Origin: Vitrella brassicaformis
Taxonomy: Eukaryota > Sar > Vitrellaceae
NCBI GenBank assembly: GCA_001179505.1
Contig: CDMY01000460.1
Location: forward strand, 2,960-49,978
DNA length: 47,019 nt
Direction of reading: 5' to 3'
Of the stretch, positions 11,637 to 23,211 are shown piece after piece. How positions within the stretch are numbered: position 1 is the stretch's first letter; each line of letters opens with the position of its first letter. The notes beneath the pieces are model-generated. The model had not been told where the DNA came from. It worked only from the letters and a program-made list of their open reading frames with translations, and made no database searches. The position numbers were made by a program, and so were the translations under genes.

Positions 11637-12372
11637 ATGAGCGGAGTGCCGAGTGTTGGTTCCCCGGGTTGGACAGCGAGGGATGCGAAGTGCGGGCGCG
11701 GCGTGAACCCTGACGCCAAGAAGAAGGTCGGCCGACAATACGGCCTGCAGATCTCTCCGTGCCTGCGCCCACGTGTGTGTGTTTGTTGGCTCTGTAGGCG
11801 GCGGCGAAGGCCACCCGTGGGAAGGCCAACGAGTCGGAGGTGAGTGTGCTGGATAGATACATAGATCTGACACGGACAGATCTGACACAGACAGATCTGA
11901 CACAGACAGATCTGACACAGACAGATCTGATACAGACAGATCTGGACGGACGGACGGATGGATGGATGGACAAACAAATGCCTTTTCTGTCTGCTGCCTG
12001 TATGTGCCTATCTGCTCAGAGCGACGAAGACGAACTCATCATTTATCCCACGGACTCCGACAACGAGGCCCTGGACGACGAAGAGGCGGAGGAATACGAC
12101 AAGGGCGGGAGGAAGGAGCTGGAGGAGCTCAGGGCCGCCCGAGCGCAGGCCGCCGCCGAACGTGCCGCCGAGAAGGCCCGCAAGGAGGAGACAGAGCGCC
12201 GCAAGGAAAGGCGCAAGGCCGCGAAGAAGCGCAAGGCCGAGGACGACGCCTGCCTCCGAGAGGAGCTGGACGGGTTCATTAAGAAGCAGCAGCGGGCCCC
12301 CTCGTCCCGGAGTTTGCCTCCCAGGCGGTGCGCGACCACTACGCCCCGTTCAACAAGAAGACCCGCTGCTGA
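11637..12372 (+). CDS. Unknown lysine/glutamate-rich coiled-coil protein, apparent frame slip near 12298
   Basis: Exons 11637-11726, 11798-11839 and 12020-12372 join in phase; an alternative in-frame ATG is at 11607. The third exon encodes an acidic start (SDEDELIIYPTDSDNEALDD) and then a long Arg/Lys/Glu/Ala helix (RKEETERRKERRKAAKKRKA) typical of a coiled coil or nucleolar protein. After KKQQRAP the original frame runs into Arg/Thr-rich sequence and CA repeats, stopping at 12403. The next frame gives LVPEFASQAVRDHYAPFNKK and a stop at 12372, just before the microsatellite. The second looks more natural, implying one base missing from a C run near 12298. Function unknown. Confidence 0.5.
11863..11945. 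repeat. 15-bp tandem repeat in an intron
   Basis: Five consecutive units of AGATCTGACACAGAC, with one or two substitutions, sit between the second and third exons of the plus-strand gene. Each unit holds a BglII-type AGATCT palindrome. There are no spacers between units, so this is a minisatellite and not a CRISPR array. Confidence 0.85.
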
Positions 12373-12403
12373 ACTACGCACACACACAGACACATGCAGC
12401 TAG

Positions 12404-13182
12404 AGCGGGCGAGCCGGGAGAGGGAGAGGGGAATAGAATAGGCATGAGGGGATAAGTATGATGGATGGGATGTGATTTCTGATGTGTACGGTGTAATTTC
12501 GGCACTTGCAACCAACTCTATACACACATACACATAATATACACACATACTCATGGATGGATGGATTGATGGATGGACGAGCACACCGCCTACATACACG
12601 ACTGTCCACCCCTCTGCAACACAGCGCTGCTGCTATGACAACTGACTGATTTTTTCCCTCGTGTCGAGTTACCTAGCTGACCGGGGCCACCGACCAGCAC
12701 AAAAAACAACCTTTGGCGTTACTGAACGCCACCATGTGATGCGCATTGACAGGCGGCTGGGCTGGCTGCCTGTATGAATGATGCTTTGGGTGGGTGCGTA
12801 GCTTGGGGTGGGTGGACGGTAGGTGTGTGGGGTGGTCAGTCATGTATTCATTGACCAACACGCACACACGCACACACGGACAGGTGTCTGTCCACACACA
12901 CACAGAAGATGGATGGATGGATGCCACAGGCAGGCAGGCAGGCAGACATATAGACAGTGACGGCCCTTCCTTCCACCATGCGGATGCACGGACAGACAAT
13001 CTGATCGATATCCACAAACGCTTGCTGGCCAGCTGGCTAGCTCTGATCTCTCGCTCCGTCGCTTGCTCGCCCCAACGCTCCTCCCACTCTCTCTGGCGAC
13101 AGACGGCCACACACGACAGCACAACCCACCTACATACATCTTGTGTTGGCCTGCCTGCCTGCCTGACTGCTTACTTGGTTGT
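12404..13182. other. Intergenic stretch, microsatellite-rich
   Basis: This region lies between two convergent genes. It contains TGGATGGATGGA runs, CACACA runs and a GGCAGGCAGGCA run. Long open frames here come from the repeats and show no protein-like composition. I see no gene. Confidence 0.6.
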
Positions 13183-14972
13183 TTATTGGTGTGTGCTGTC
13201 CTCCTTGCCTCCGCCATTGTCCTCTACCGCCATTGGCGCATCCTCTGCGACAATCCATCCACACAACCGGAGGTAGAGAGGGAGGGAGGGAGTTTGTCGA
13301 ATGCCGATTGCAGACAGACACGTGGATGGATGGATGGATGGATGCTCATACAGCTCATGTAAGGTACGTACCAGTGTTGGCGATGGCAGGGGCATCGTCG
13401 TCGTTTTCTGTGTCCGCGTCATGGCTCGTGCTGCCGTCGTCATGTGTGGACACATCACCGCCACCCTCCTTCCCCTCCTCGCTACCGCTCGAGCTGCTCG
13501 TGTCGTCGTCGTCGTATTCTAGCCCCGCCACCAGATACATCCACCGGGGGAAAACTGCACACACAGACACATGGGTCCATGTTGCAACACGTTTCGTGCC
13601 CTCCTGTCTGTCGATTCATTCCTGGGTGCGTACATGCGGCCGACTGAGGGTACATTTGCGAGAACCGAAGCTCGTCATCCGCAACAGACGCCCTCGGCTC
13701 TGTCGTGACCGCCAGCACGTTCACTGCACACACACACACAGACACACGGAGACAGACAGGCAGAGCCCGAAATAGGCCATAGACACACCCGCCAATGAAC
13801 CCACCCGCCCACCGACGCACCTTGGTCTTCGCGAGGGCCTTCCCTGACGCCGTAGACTGTGGCGAAGGGGTGGTCGAGCGGCGTGAGCACCGCATACCGA
13901 TGGTGCACACCGGCGGGGTACTCTATCGCCATCACGGCCGAGGCGCCCGCGACATTGCCGACAAACGGACGGTGCACTGACCGGTCGAGCCGGGCCATCA
14001 CGCCAGCATCTATCTTATGTCTGCAGCCACCCACCCAGCCAATCACGCACATGACCAAGGCAGAGATTTCATCATGTGGCACTCCCTCCCTCCCTCCCTC
14101 CCTCTTTCACCCACCGACTGACCGTTGTGTATCGATAGAGGTGTGCGAGCCATACATTCGCGCCGAGATGGTGTGCATGAGGTAGGACGAGAAGGACGCC
14201 TCGACCATGTCGTCGTCCCGCACATGGTCTTGACCGTCGCCGTAGACGCTGATGCGGTGGGCCACGATGGGGTTGTGCGGGTCGGTGTGCTGCTGGAACC
14301 GGTGGTCGGCGGGGAGGGGCGGGGAGAGGCGGATCTGGAAGGCCTCCTCGTCCTTGATGGCGCGCATACCGCCATGGCCGTCGTCGAAGAGCTCGAACCG
14401 GCCCAACTCGCCAAAGTCGACCTGCCTGCCCACCATCTTCCACAGCGCCACCACACGGGGCTCCGCCAGAAACGCCTGTACACACGTGACCAATCAATAA
14501 CCATCCAGCCACACGTGTGCATTCATTGCCTGGACCGCCTTGATCAGGTACCTACCTGCTTGGTGCGATGCCTCTGGAGGTCCTCCCGCGTGATGATGGC
14601 CGGCAGCTGGCAGAACCTGCACTGGCTGGCGAATCGCAGGGCGTCTGCCGCCTCGTCCCACCGCTGGTGCTCCACCAGCCACAGGCACTTGAGCTCCTCG
14701 GCAGCTTCCAGGCCGCTGTGGGGGTCACCGAACGACACCACAGTGTCCAGCCGTGTGCCGTCGTCGAGGCGCTTGGCGTGCAGCGCTCGTCTTAGTCGTC
14801 CGCTGAGGAGGCCTGGGGGGGTGTCGATGAGGAAGGGAGCCGCTGCGCGAATGCTGCCGAGGTCTATCAGGCTATACAAATCGAGGTGGTCTTCACGATG
14901 GATGAAGTCCAGGCATTGGCCACGAAACGACGGCCAAGCCCTATCGGTGCTCCTGCTCTGCGCGTTTCCCAT
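13183..14972 (-). CDS. Unknown protein with N-myristoylation-type start and acidic tail
   Basis: Six exons (14972-14556, 14475-14123, 14020-13821, 13723-13634, 13554-13372, 13244-13183) close in phase to about 434 residues. I chose the ATG at 14972 over one four codons upstream because it gives MGNAQSRS, a Gly-2/Ser-6 N-myristoylation pattern. Exon 1 is a globular block (DEAADALRFASQCRFCQLP). Exon 2 starts FLAEPRVVALWKMVGRQVDF and includes HRISVYGDGQDHVRDDDMVE. Exon 3 holds FVGNVAGASAVMAIEYPAGV. The tail is very acidic and Ser-rich (EYDDDDTSSSSGSEEGKEGG). No family recognised. If myristoylated it would attach to the inner face of a membrane; that is inference. Exon 1 and its upstream flank are duplicated at 18.6-19.9 kb. 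Confidence 0.65.
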
Positions 14973-15800
14973 CAGTCGGATCAAACAGGAGCTTCTTTCC
15001 TAACCTCAACAACTGAACGTCAAAAACTGAATGCCTCCCCTTTTCCCGAAAGGGGGGCTCTCTAACCCATATCTGAAGTTTGCGAGTGAATCCATCTGCC
15101 GCATAGGATGGCTGACCCAGCGTAGCATAGGATGGGCAAGTGTCACGTCTCCTAGCCACACAAGGTAAGGATAGACCGACTGTCGCAGACACTCTCACTT
15201 ATCGAGCTCCCTGACTGCAGACACTCTCACCCACCCCATGAACCGCTCCATCCATCCGTCCGTCCGTCCATCCCCCCTTTCATCATGCTGACTAAAACAA
15301 GAGCCCGGGCTTCATTCACAGATAACCGACTGACTTGACTGGCTGACTGGTGCATGAGTCTCAGACAGACAGACAGACAGACAGAGACAGACAGACACAG
15401 ACAGACAGACAGACAGGATACACATGGTGTCCTCCCGCTCCCCGTGCCACACACAAAGCGAACGAGAGGATGTGTGTACACACGTACATGTACGTACGTA
15501 TCCAAACATACACACATGGGTATAATATACTGTACAGGTGGTCACATCGCACGTGTGGAAAGTACACACCACACCCTCGACCGATAGCGAACTTCCCTGC
15601 CGCCCGCCGCGGTGTCTGTCTTCTCTCCTGCCTTTCCGCTCCGTTGCAACAGGCGGTGACAATGCTGCCAGACACCATGGACGGCCTCGTGCAGCATTGG
15701 CCCTGCCCAGAGCAACGCAGGAGAAGGACAGAGAGACACACAGCAAACATCTGTATGCACACACGAAACGGAAAAAGAAATTCCCGACGGACATTGACAA
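14497..15800. repeat. Segmental duplication, left copy
   Basis: About 1.3 kb is repeated in direct orientation at 18622-19912, with small indels and scattered substitutions. It covers part of intron 1, exon 1 and the upstream flank of the minus-strand gene, continuing through CA/TACG-rich sequence (ACACACGTACATGTACGTAC) to about 15800. Similarity stops near GACATTGACAACA in this copy. Confidence 0.9.
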
Positions 15801-17637
15801 CAGCTATTGCTGTATGTTGACGTGCTTTGGGCTTGTAAGGCATTAGATTCAGACACATCAGAACACAACCAACACAACCAACATGCAGTGAGTCAGTCAT
15901 ATATAGGCCATGCTCGACCATCCAGCCCCTCGCCACGCCACCACACCGATGCCGCACCTGCCCTGCCTGCATACAGCACAACACAGAGTAGGCAAGTCGT
16001 GTCGTCCGTCTATCAGAACGCACCCATGAGGCAGGCGTCACTCCCACACAACCAAATCAGACGTGGACTCCAGCAGTATGTCACCTGCATGCGCACACAG
16101 GCACAGGCAGCCAGACGAGGAGGGGGCTGATGGCGTCCACGCAGCTCTCATAAATGCGTACCGTAGTCTGCCGGCGTTTTCCACGAGCGTCGCCACACGA
16201 CACTGGTGCCACCGATGAAGATACTGTCTCTAAGGCGCCAAACACACCAGACCTGGCACACCAAGAATTGACGGCAGACGGCGAGGTGTGCGCGGGAAGG
16301 CATCGACTCAGAAAAACACAGAGGGGGGCAAACACACGCACAGAGAGAAATAACCGAGGCATGTGATATGCACGTCTCTCGTAGTGTTTGTGTGCCGCTA
16401 GAGAGAAGGTGAAGATGGATGTCTTTTGCCGTGCATTGTGTGCAGTCACTGCTGTGTCGGTGGTCGTCGAGGGCGCGCACAAGGCAAGAGGGAGACAAGA
16501 CGGCACATGGTTAGCAGAATGTTGTGTTAGCATGTGCGTGGTGGACTCTAGCCGACCGACGAACCGTGGAGACCAATGAAGGTGTCTGGCTTCAACCGCT
16601 CACCAGCAGCGCATTCAACCACCCACCAAGTCACACACAGAACTCTGCTCGGTTCACATGCATCGACAACGCCATCCACCGTCAGATGTCAGAGTGAATC
16701 TATCAAACACGAGGGGGACAGTGTGCATCATTGTGTGGTCGTCTACGGCAAGTGTGGACGAAGAGTTTTTCGTGCCATTACGCCCGACTGGGACGCAGCG
16801 TCTCTCTGGTAGTGTTCGGTTCTGCTTATGCAAGCTACGGTCTTTCTACACTCCTGTCAGTATCACACATGCACTATACGCTTCTTTCGACATTGAGACA
16901 CGCGACATCAACCCCAACACGCAACTTGATCTCCCGCCGCAGATCACATCCGATATCAGTGTGCAACGAGGGTGGACGTAAGAGACAGTCCTCACTTGAC
17001 ATGAACAGAGGAAGGGCGAGAGAGAGAGTGAGAGAGACGTCACAGTGAATATGATGATCAGACAGACAGACGCTGGCAGAGTAGATGAGAAAAGACGCAC
17101 CTGCCCCCCACGAGCAGGCAGCGAGTAGTGTGTATGGAGAGAGACGGAATCATGAGATGTGAGCACGAGCAGCCGGCCGGCCACAGCAGCAGAAGAGTGA
17201 AGGAAGCAATCCAAATCTCTCCCGTCCCAGCCCCTCCCCCTCACTCCCCTGGCCCACATCCATCCCATTCAGACATACCCAACCAGGCAGACAGGCAGGC
17301 AGGCAGACAGGCAGAGATACGGGCAGATGAGATATTACACACAACAGCGGCAGCAGGCAGGCAGACCGTATGTACCGTCGGTAAGAACATCCATCCCATG
17401 CGACCGTCAGAACATGCACATGCACATGCCCCTCCCCTCGTGTGTCGCTTTCGAAGCCCCTCCCTAGTTTTGGGAGGGACCCAGCCAGCCAGATGCCTAC
17501 CCTACGTACATAGCCCAATTGTGTATGAAAGAATACCACACGTGTGGATAGCCACTCAGAGAGCAACCGCCCCCTCTGTGGCTTCCCTGTGCGTATGTCG
17601 GGGTGTGAATTTCACGTCCGGCCGTCTCCATGCTCAA
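15801..17637. other. Intergenic stretch, no supported gene
   Basis: Open frames of 100-220 codons exist but they overlap one another on both strands. They are rich in Cys, His, Thr and Arg from CA and TGTG repeats, and lack protein-like composition. No exon chain could be built. The part near 17.4-17.6 kb is the 3' flank of the next minus-strand gene. Confidence 0.5.
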
Positions 17638-19100
17638 TCAGCCGAACACCCGCGAACCGTGGTTCTCCAGCTGGCCTAGGCCGAAGAAAAGGTCGCGGTT
17701 GATTTTAAAAACGTCTGCAAAACACACAGACGCACACGAGTAGGGGAGGATTCAGACACACACACACACACACACGGTGTGGCAAGCGATGCAGACTCGT
17801 GTGGCCCTTTCTCACTCAACTTACCACCCTGATATGCCTTGCCAGAGTTGACAAAGAGGTTGTTGCCGATGCCCTTGGGGCCGGTGTTGTAGGCCGACTG
17901 CCCTGGAGCAGCCAAGCGGGAACTGGCCGGCAGCTTGCGTAAACGGGCGCCTTCCTTGTTCTTCGACGCATCATCAGCACCAGCAGCATCGACATCGTCA
18001 TGGAGGCGGATGAAGCCGATGATGCAGTACTTGCCGTTCTCGCTGGCCATCCCCTTCTCGCCGCATCCCTTCTCGCCGCCCTTGGTGTTGGGTGTCAGCA
18101 GGCGGGCGAAGCCGCTGCCGTCCGAGAAGATCTCGAGGATGTCACCGCCCTGGAAGGTGACCTGGAGGGCGTTGACGTCCACGATGCGCTCCATCTGCTG
18201 CACCTTGTAGTAGCGCTCCATCTCATGCTTGCCGTCCGGCGTTTTGAGACCGCCCAGGTAAAAGGCGTCAACCTGCAGGGGAGTGGAGAGCGCACGCATG
18301 AAGATAGATGGCGTGCAGGGGNNNNNNNNNNNNNNNNNNNNNNNNNNNNNNNNNNNNNNNNNNNNNNNNNNNNNNNNNNNNNNNNNNNNNNNNNNNNNNN
18401 NNNNNNNNNNNNNNNNNNNNNNNNNNNNNNNNNNNNNNNNNNNNNNNNNNNNNNNNNNNNNNNNNNNNNNNNNNNNNNNNNNNNNNNNNNNNNNNNNNNN
18501 NNNNNNNNNNNNNNNNNNNNNNNNNNNNNNNNNNNNNNNNNNNNNNNNNNNNNNNNNNNNNNNNNNNNNNNNNNNNNNNNNNNNNNNNNNNNNNNNNNNN
18601 NNNNNNNNNNNNNNNNNNNNNATAACCATCCAGCCACACGTGTGCATTCATTGCCTGGACCGCCTTGATCAGGTACCTACCTGCTTGGTGCGATGCCTCT
18701 GGAGGTCCTCCCGCGTGATGATGGCCGGCAGCTGGCAGAACCTGCACTGGCTGGCGAATCGCAGGGCGTCTGCCGCCTCGTCCCACCGCTGGTGCTCCAC
18801 CAGCCACAGGCACTTGAGCTCCTCGGCAGCTTCCAGGCCGCTGTGGGGGTCACCGAACGACACCACAGTGTCCAGCCGTGTGCCGTCGTCGAGGCGCTTG
18901 GCGTGCAGCGCTCGTCTGAGTCGTCCGCTGAGGAGGCCAGGGGGGGTGTCGATGAGGAAGGGAGCCGCTGCGCGAATGCTGCCGAGGTCTCTCAGGGTAT
19001 ATAACAGGTCTCGCTGGTCTTCGCGATGGATGAAGTCCAGGCATTGGCCACGAAACGACGGCCAAGCCCTATCGGCGCTCCTGCTGCGCACGTTGCCCAT
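17638..19100 (-). CDS. Paralogue of the 13183-14972 gene at its 5' end, interrupted by a gap
   Basis: Exon 1 (19100-18681) encodes a near copy of exon 1 of the gene at 13183-14972, starting MGNVRSRSADRA, again a Gly-2/Ser-6 myristoylation pattern. A 300-N gap follows. Beyond it, exons 18272-17825 and 17714-17638 join in phase. They encode YLGGLKTPDGKHEMERYYKV, FQGGDILEIFSDGSGFARLL, YCIIGFIRLHDDVDAAG and the ending DVFKINRDLFFGLGQL. These 3' exons do not resemble the partner's 3' exons. So the gene is either a chimera formed by 5'-end duplication or two genes falsely joined across the gap. Function unknown. Confidence 0.55.
18322..18621. other. Assembly gap of exactly 300 N
   Basis: All bases are N. 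The right edge abuts the first base of the segmental duplication, so the gap marks the place where repeat copies made the assembly ambiguous. Confidence 1.
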
Positions 19101-19912
19101 CAGTCGGATCAACTACAAAATAACAATATTGGATTTCAGTCAGAACTCTTCGTCGATCGCCAAGCGATGTCCTTTTCCCGCAAACAGCTGACTCTAACCC
19201 ATTTCTGAAGCCCGGCGAGTGAATTCATTCGCCGCAAAGGATGGCTGACCCAGCGTAGCGTAGGATGGGTAAGTGTCACGTCTCCTAGCCAGACAAGATA
19301 AGGATACACCGACTGTCGCAGACACTCTCACTTCTCCAGCTCCCTGACTGCAGACACTCTCACCCACTCCATGAACCGCTCCATCCATTCGTCCGTCCGT
19401 CCGTCCATCCATCCATCCCCCCTTGCATCATGCTGACTAAAACAAGAGCCCGGGCTTCATTCACAGATAACTGACTGACTTGGCTGACTGACTGGTGGAT
19501 GAGACAGACAGACAGACAGGATACCCACGGTGTCCTGCCGCCTCCGGTCGGTGCAGCACGGCCAAAACGAACGAGAGATGTGTGTACACACGTACATGTA
19601 CGTACGTATCCAAACATACATAGGTATCATATACTGTACAGGTGGTCACATCGCACGTGTGAAAAGTACACACCACACCCTCGACCAGCCGCGATCTTCC
19701 CTGCCCGTCTGCCGCGGTGTCTGTCTTCTCTTCTGCCTTTCCGCTCCGTTGCAACAGGCGGCGTGAATGCTGCCAGACACCACGGACGGCATCGTGCAGC
19801 ATTGGCCCTGCCCACGGCAACGCAGCAGAAGGACACAGAGACACACAGCAGACATCTGTATGCACACACGAAACGGAAAAAGCAACTCCCCGACGGACAT
19901 CAACAACACTAA
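18622..19912. repeat. Segmental duplication, right copy
   Basis: Direct repeat of 14497-15800. It begins at the gap edge with ATAACCATCCAGCCACACGT and ends near GACGGACATCAACAACACTA. Coding differences in exon 1 are few and mostly conservative, with one extra codon, whereas the upstream flank has several indels. Confidence 0.9.
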
Positions 19913-20125
19913 GGCAACCCATGGTCGCTCGCTCACTGATGTGTTCTACTGCTGACACAGGGATGAATCCCTCAATCCATCCACCCATCAATCTTCACTC
20001 GCACATGCATCCTGTCCCGTCAGTCATGCCCGCACGGCATTCTCAGGCAGATTGGGAAGGGTCGACGTCGCCAACAGCGACCCACAACGCTGAACACACA
20101 CTCACACAGAGAGGAATCGATCACA

Positions 20126-22983
20126 TCAGCCCCACCCATACACCAACCACCCGCCCGCCACTTCTGTCACTCCTTCCTTCACCTGTTTGTTTTGTATGGT
20201 CTTGATGAGTCTGGTCTTGAGAGGGTACTTGGGCTCGCTGGTGTTGCGGTAGGTGTTGAGGTGAGGATTGACATTAAACAGGGGATTGGTCACTGGCTGG
20301 TGGTACCCGAAGGGGTAGGTGGTGTAGGAGGGGTGGTGGGATGAGAACCCGGACGAACCCGTCATGCTCGAGCCGCCCGTGTTGCTGCTCGTGCGCCTGA
20401 TAGGTAGGTAGGGAGAGAGGGAGGGAAAGACACACGAGAGCGGCGTCGTGGAGACTCTCGTCGGTGTGTGTATTCTTCTCTGCTCACTTTGAGTGGTGTC
20501 TGTCTCTGTGGTGTGAGTGGTGAGAGCCGTGGTGCCGCTTCGACGAACGGTCGCGCCGGCTCTTGCTGCTGGCAGGACAACAGCTGAATGCACACCACAC
20601 CGATCAAGGAACGACACGTACGTCAGCTGATGGACATCACTGCCTGCGTGCACTTTGGTTGCTCACTATGGGCATGAGCAGTCTCTCCCTGGCCTCGCTG
20701 ACGTGCACCTGACGAACACAGACACAATCGATGGCGGCAGATCCTGGTGGGGGTAGATGGTCTTGATTTGCTCACATGCAGAAGTAGAGTGAGGTGCCGA
20801 CGACCAGTGTTGTAGGGAAGACGACAAAAGTGAGGAACACCAGCAGCCAATCCTGGAAGGCTTGTGCTGCACACCACACAACACACGACTCACCATACAT
20901 GCGCGCAATCGGTGTGCGCCTTTGTGTCTTGTGCCTTACGTATGACTTGAACGACGGCCACTCGTTTGGGGTCGAGGTCGAATGCGTTGGCGTAGAGGCA
21001 CATGTCGAAGCTCCTCTTCTGCTGCATCGGCAGGTCCTTGCTGAAGTGCCACACCAACTCCTCACCTGAAACACACACACACACACACACACACAGTGTC
21101 AGCGACATCCTGCCGACCGTCTTTGTGTCGGTCGGTTACCGAACGGTGGGGCGACGGAGACGGTTGTCCCGTTAATGTCCATCGTGTCTGATCAACACCA
21201 AGGCATGCAGTACACGCGAGCCCATTGCGCCCGCCTCCCTGAGTACCCTCCCTCACCGAAAGAAGGTTCGCGATTGGCGGCATTCCTTCGGTTCCTGCGC
21301 ACCGGCCGCCCCCCTCCCTGCTGTGTCGGATACAGCTCAATGGCGTCCGCCATGTCCCTCTCGCCACCACGGACTGCAGACCGACCCAGCTGCAGAAACG
21401 ACAGACCGCCGAGGGTGCCCAGCAGATCCGTGGTGGGACGCTGGCTGTTCGGTGAGGGAGAGACCTCAGAGGCCTCTTCTGCTGATGGTGGTTGTGGTTG
21501 TGGTGGTGATGGTGGTGGTTGTGGTTGTGAGACGTCGCGGGCCGTCTCCGTTCTAGTGAGTGCTCTGAGGGATTGTGTCGATGAAGAGAAGATGTTGGCC
21601 AGAAGAGATGGGAGGCGGGAGAGAGGGGTGGGGAAGGTCGGCGATGAGGAGGGGTCGGCATCGTCGAAGACGTCCTCGCCCTACATGGTTGACAGATGAC
21701 ACGACGGTTGACCTTGCACGCGTGATGGTGGGAGGATGTGTCGTGTGTATCATCACTCCACTCACCGTCTTCCACGTGACGGATTCTGTCTTGTACGATC
21801 CGCGACAGCCGACCTCGCTCGGCTTCACCGACACGATAGTGTCTTTGGAGAAGCCATCACCTTTACACAGACAATCACAACACAACACGTCAGGTCGAAC
21901 GAGGGCACGCGACGTGTCTGCAAAGTGCTGCACTCACCCTGCAGGACGAGATCGAAGTGTACGTGCTGCATCGGGTGGACGGAGAGGGACATCTTGGAGC
22001 GAGCGTGCGCCCGCAAATGCTGTCTGCACACACATACCGACACGTAGACACACGCGTGACACACACGGCTGCTGCACACGTGAGTGTTGGTCTGAAGGTT
22101 GCTTACTCCTGCTGTTGTACGTGAGGCTTCATGCACAGACCATCGGCAGAGCGCCTGCACCCATCTGCAGACAGCAGCCGGCAGCAGAAAAGAAAAAAAG
22201 GGTTCACCTGTGCAGTGCACAGGCAACGCTTTGCTCACCTGGAATGTCGACGTCTCCCACGAACGTCCCCTCCGATTTGGACCGGGCGCTCGGGTAGAGA
22301 CACAGTGTGTAGGTCTTGCCCCACTCACTCGAACTCTCCTTGCCCAACTCAAACACTGAACAAACATGCACAATACGACACCAATTGCCCGTGCGACTGA
22401 TCTCCCTACCCGCCTTTGCTCACGGATGTGCTGCTCGTGGTGTTTGCGGCGCCTCAGGATCTCGCCGGTGGCACCTGCAACACACACACACACACACACA
22501 GAGCAGCAGAGGTGCTGTCAACACAGCGTAGCATGATTGTGTGCCTGCCTCGCTGACCAGCGATGCTGTTGTCGTAGGGTCTGGATTCGCATGACGCGTT
22601 GTTGGGCGCCCTCTCCTTGACACTCAGGTAGCTGTCCGGATCAAACCCGCTCCCAACCAATGTCACATTCACCGACCAACCACGCAAACCTGACAACAGC
22701 AGACGACGCGCAGAGAGCAATATGCAGGAGTGCCATGAAGTCTTCCGCCTCGTCGTCACTCACCGTCGGCCAGCGCTTCATTTTCAAGCATGCGGTGGAC
22801 CGCAAACAGAGTCCTCGGCACCCTTATGGATGCCCGCTTCGTTTTCTTGCCCGACTCAAGTGCCCGCTTCGACTTGCCCTTGCCAGGCTTTTCGATGCGG
22901 TTCCGCGCATCGCGGCTTCGTAACGCAGCTGCCCAGCCGATGAGCACCGCCGCGATGGACGCCAAGAGGCCAGACGGAGCCAT
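20126..22983 (-). CDS. Unknown single-pass membrane protein, 14 exons
   Basis: Exons 22983-22764, 22689-22558, 22474-22424, 22355-22239, 22164-22107, 22023-21938, 21860-21766, 21680-21257, 21187-21140, 21065-20940, 20866-20776, 20708-20667, 20583-20488 and 20396-20126 close in phase to about 618 residues. The N-terminus GLLASIAAVLIGWAAALRSR looks like a signal peptide or anchor. A beta-rich, N-glycosylatable region follows (GWSVNVTLVGSGFDPDSYLS), then a Pro/Gln/Ser-rich linker (residues about 270-400), a second folded block (EELVWHFSKDLPMQQKRSFD) and a membrane helix (WLLVFLTFVVFPTTLVVGTS). The tail is Cys-rich (CTSARPGRDCSCPYCC), then Arg/His/Ser-rich and Tyr-rich. Topology looks type I; the tail cysteines could be palmitoylated. 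The family is not recognised. Confidence 0.65.
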
Positions 22984-23211
22984 CCGGAATGGTGGAATGA
23001 TCTCAGGGAAAACGAGCCGCGCAATTCACATGCTGCCAATGCACTAAGACACAGCTGGATCTACCCTTGGGGACCTTCCAACTTCGAGGCAGGCTCTTCA
23101 AACACCACAACCGTTTGTCCTCTCAGCTCGCGCTTCTAAGCTCGCAATCTTCGAGGTGCTCCCTGAAACCGCTTCCCCGAGGAGGCTGGATGTGCAGTTG
23201 TGTCGAGGATG

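Noticed and set aside
11863-11945. CRISPR-like array
   Set aside because: Units are directly adjacent with no spacers, and the host is a eukaryote.
15361-16047. Long minus-strand open frame (about 228 codons)
   Set aside because: It runs through CA, CAGA and TACG repeats and is dominated by Cys, Val, Leu and Arg typical of repeat translation. The duplicated copy near 19461-19991 does not preserve the same frame throughout.
16388-16812. Small plus-strand open frames as genes
   Set aside because: They overlap opposite-strand frames of equal quality, have no exon chain, and show no protein-like composition.
20772-20866. Stop codon right after the membrane helix (ATG TGA) as the end of the membrane protein
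   Set aside because: A good donor (AT|GTGAGC) lies there, and three more exons follow in consistent phase with a plausible cytoplasmic tail.
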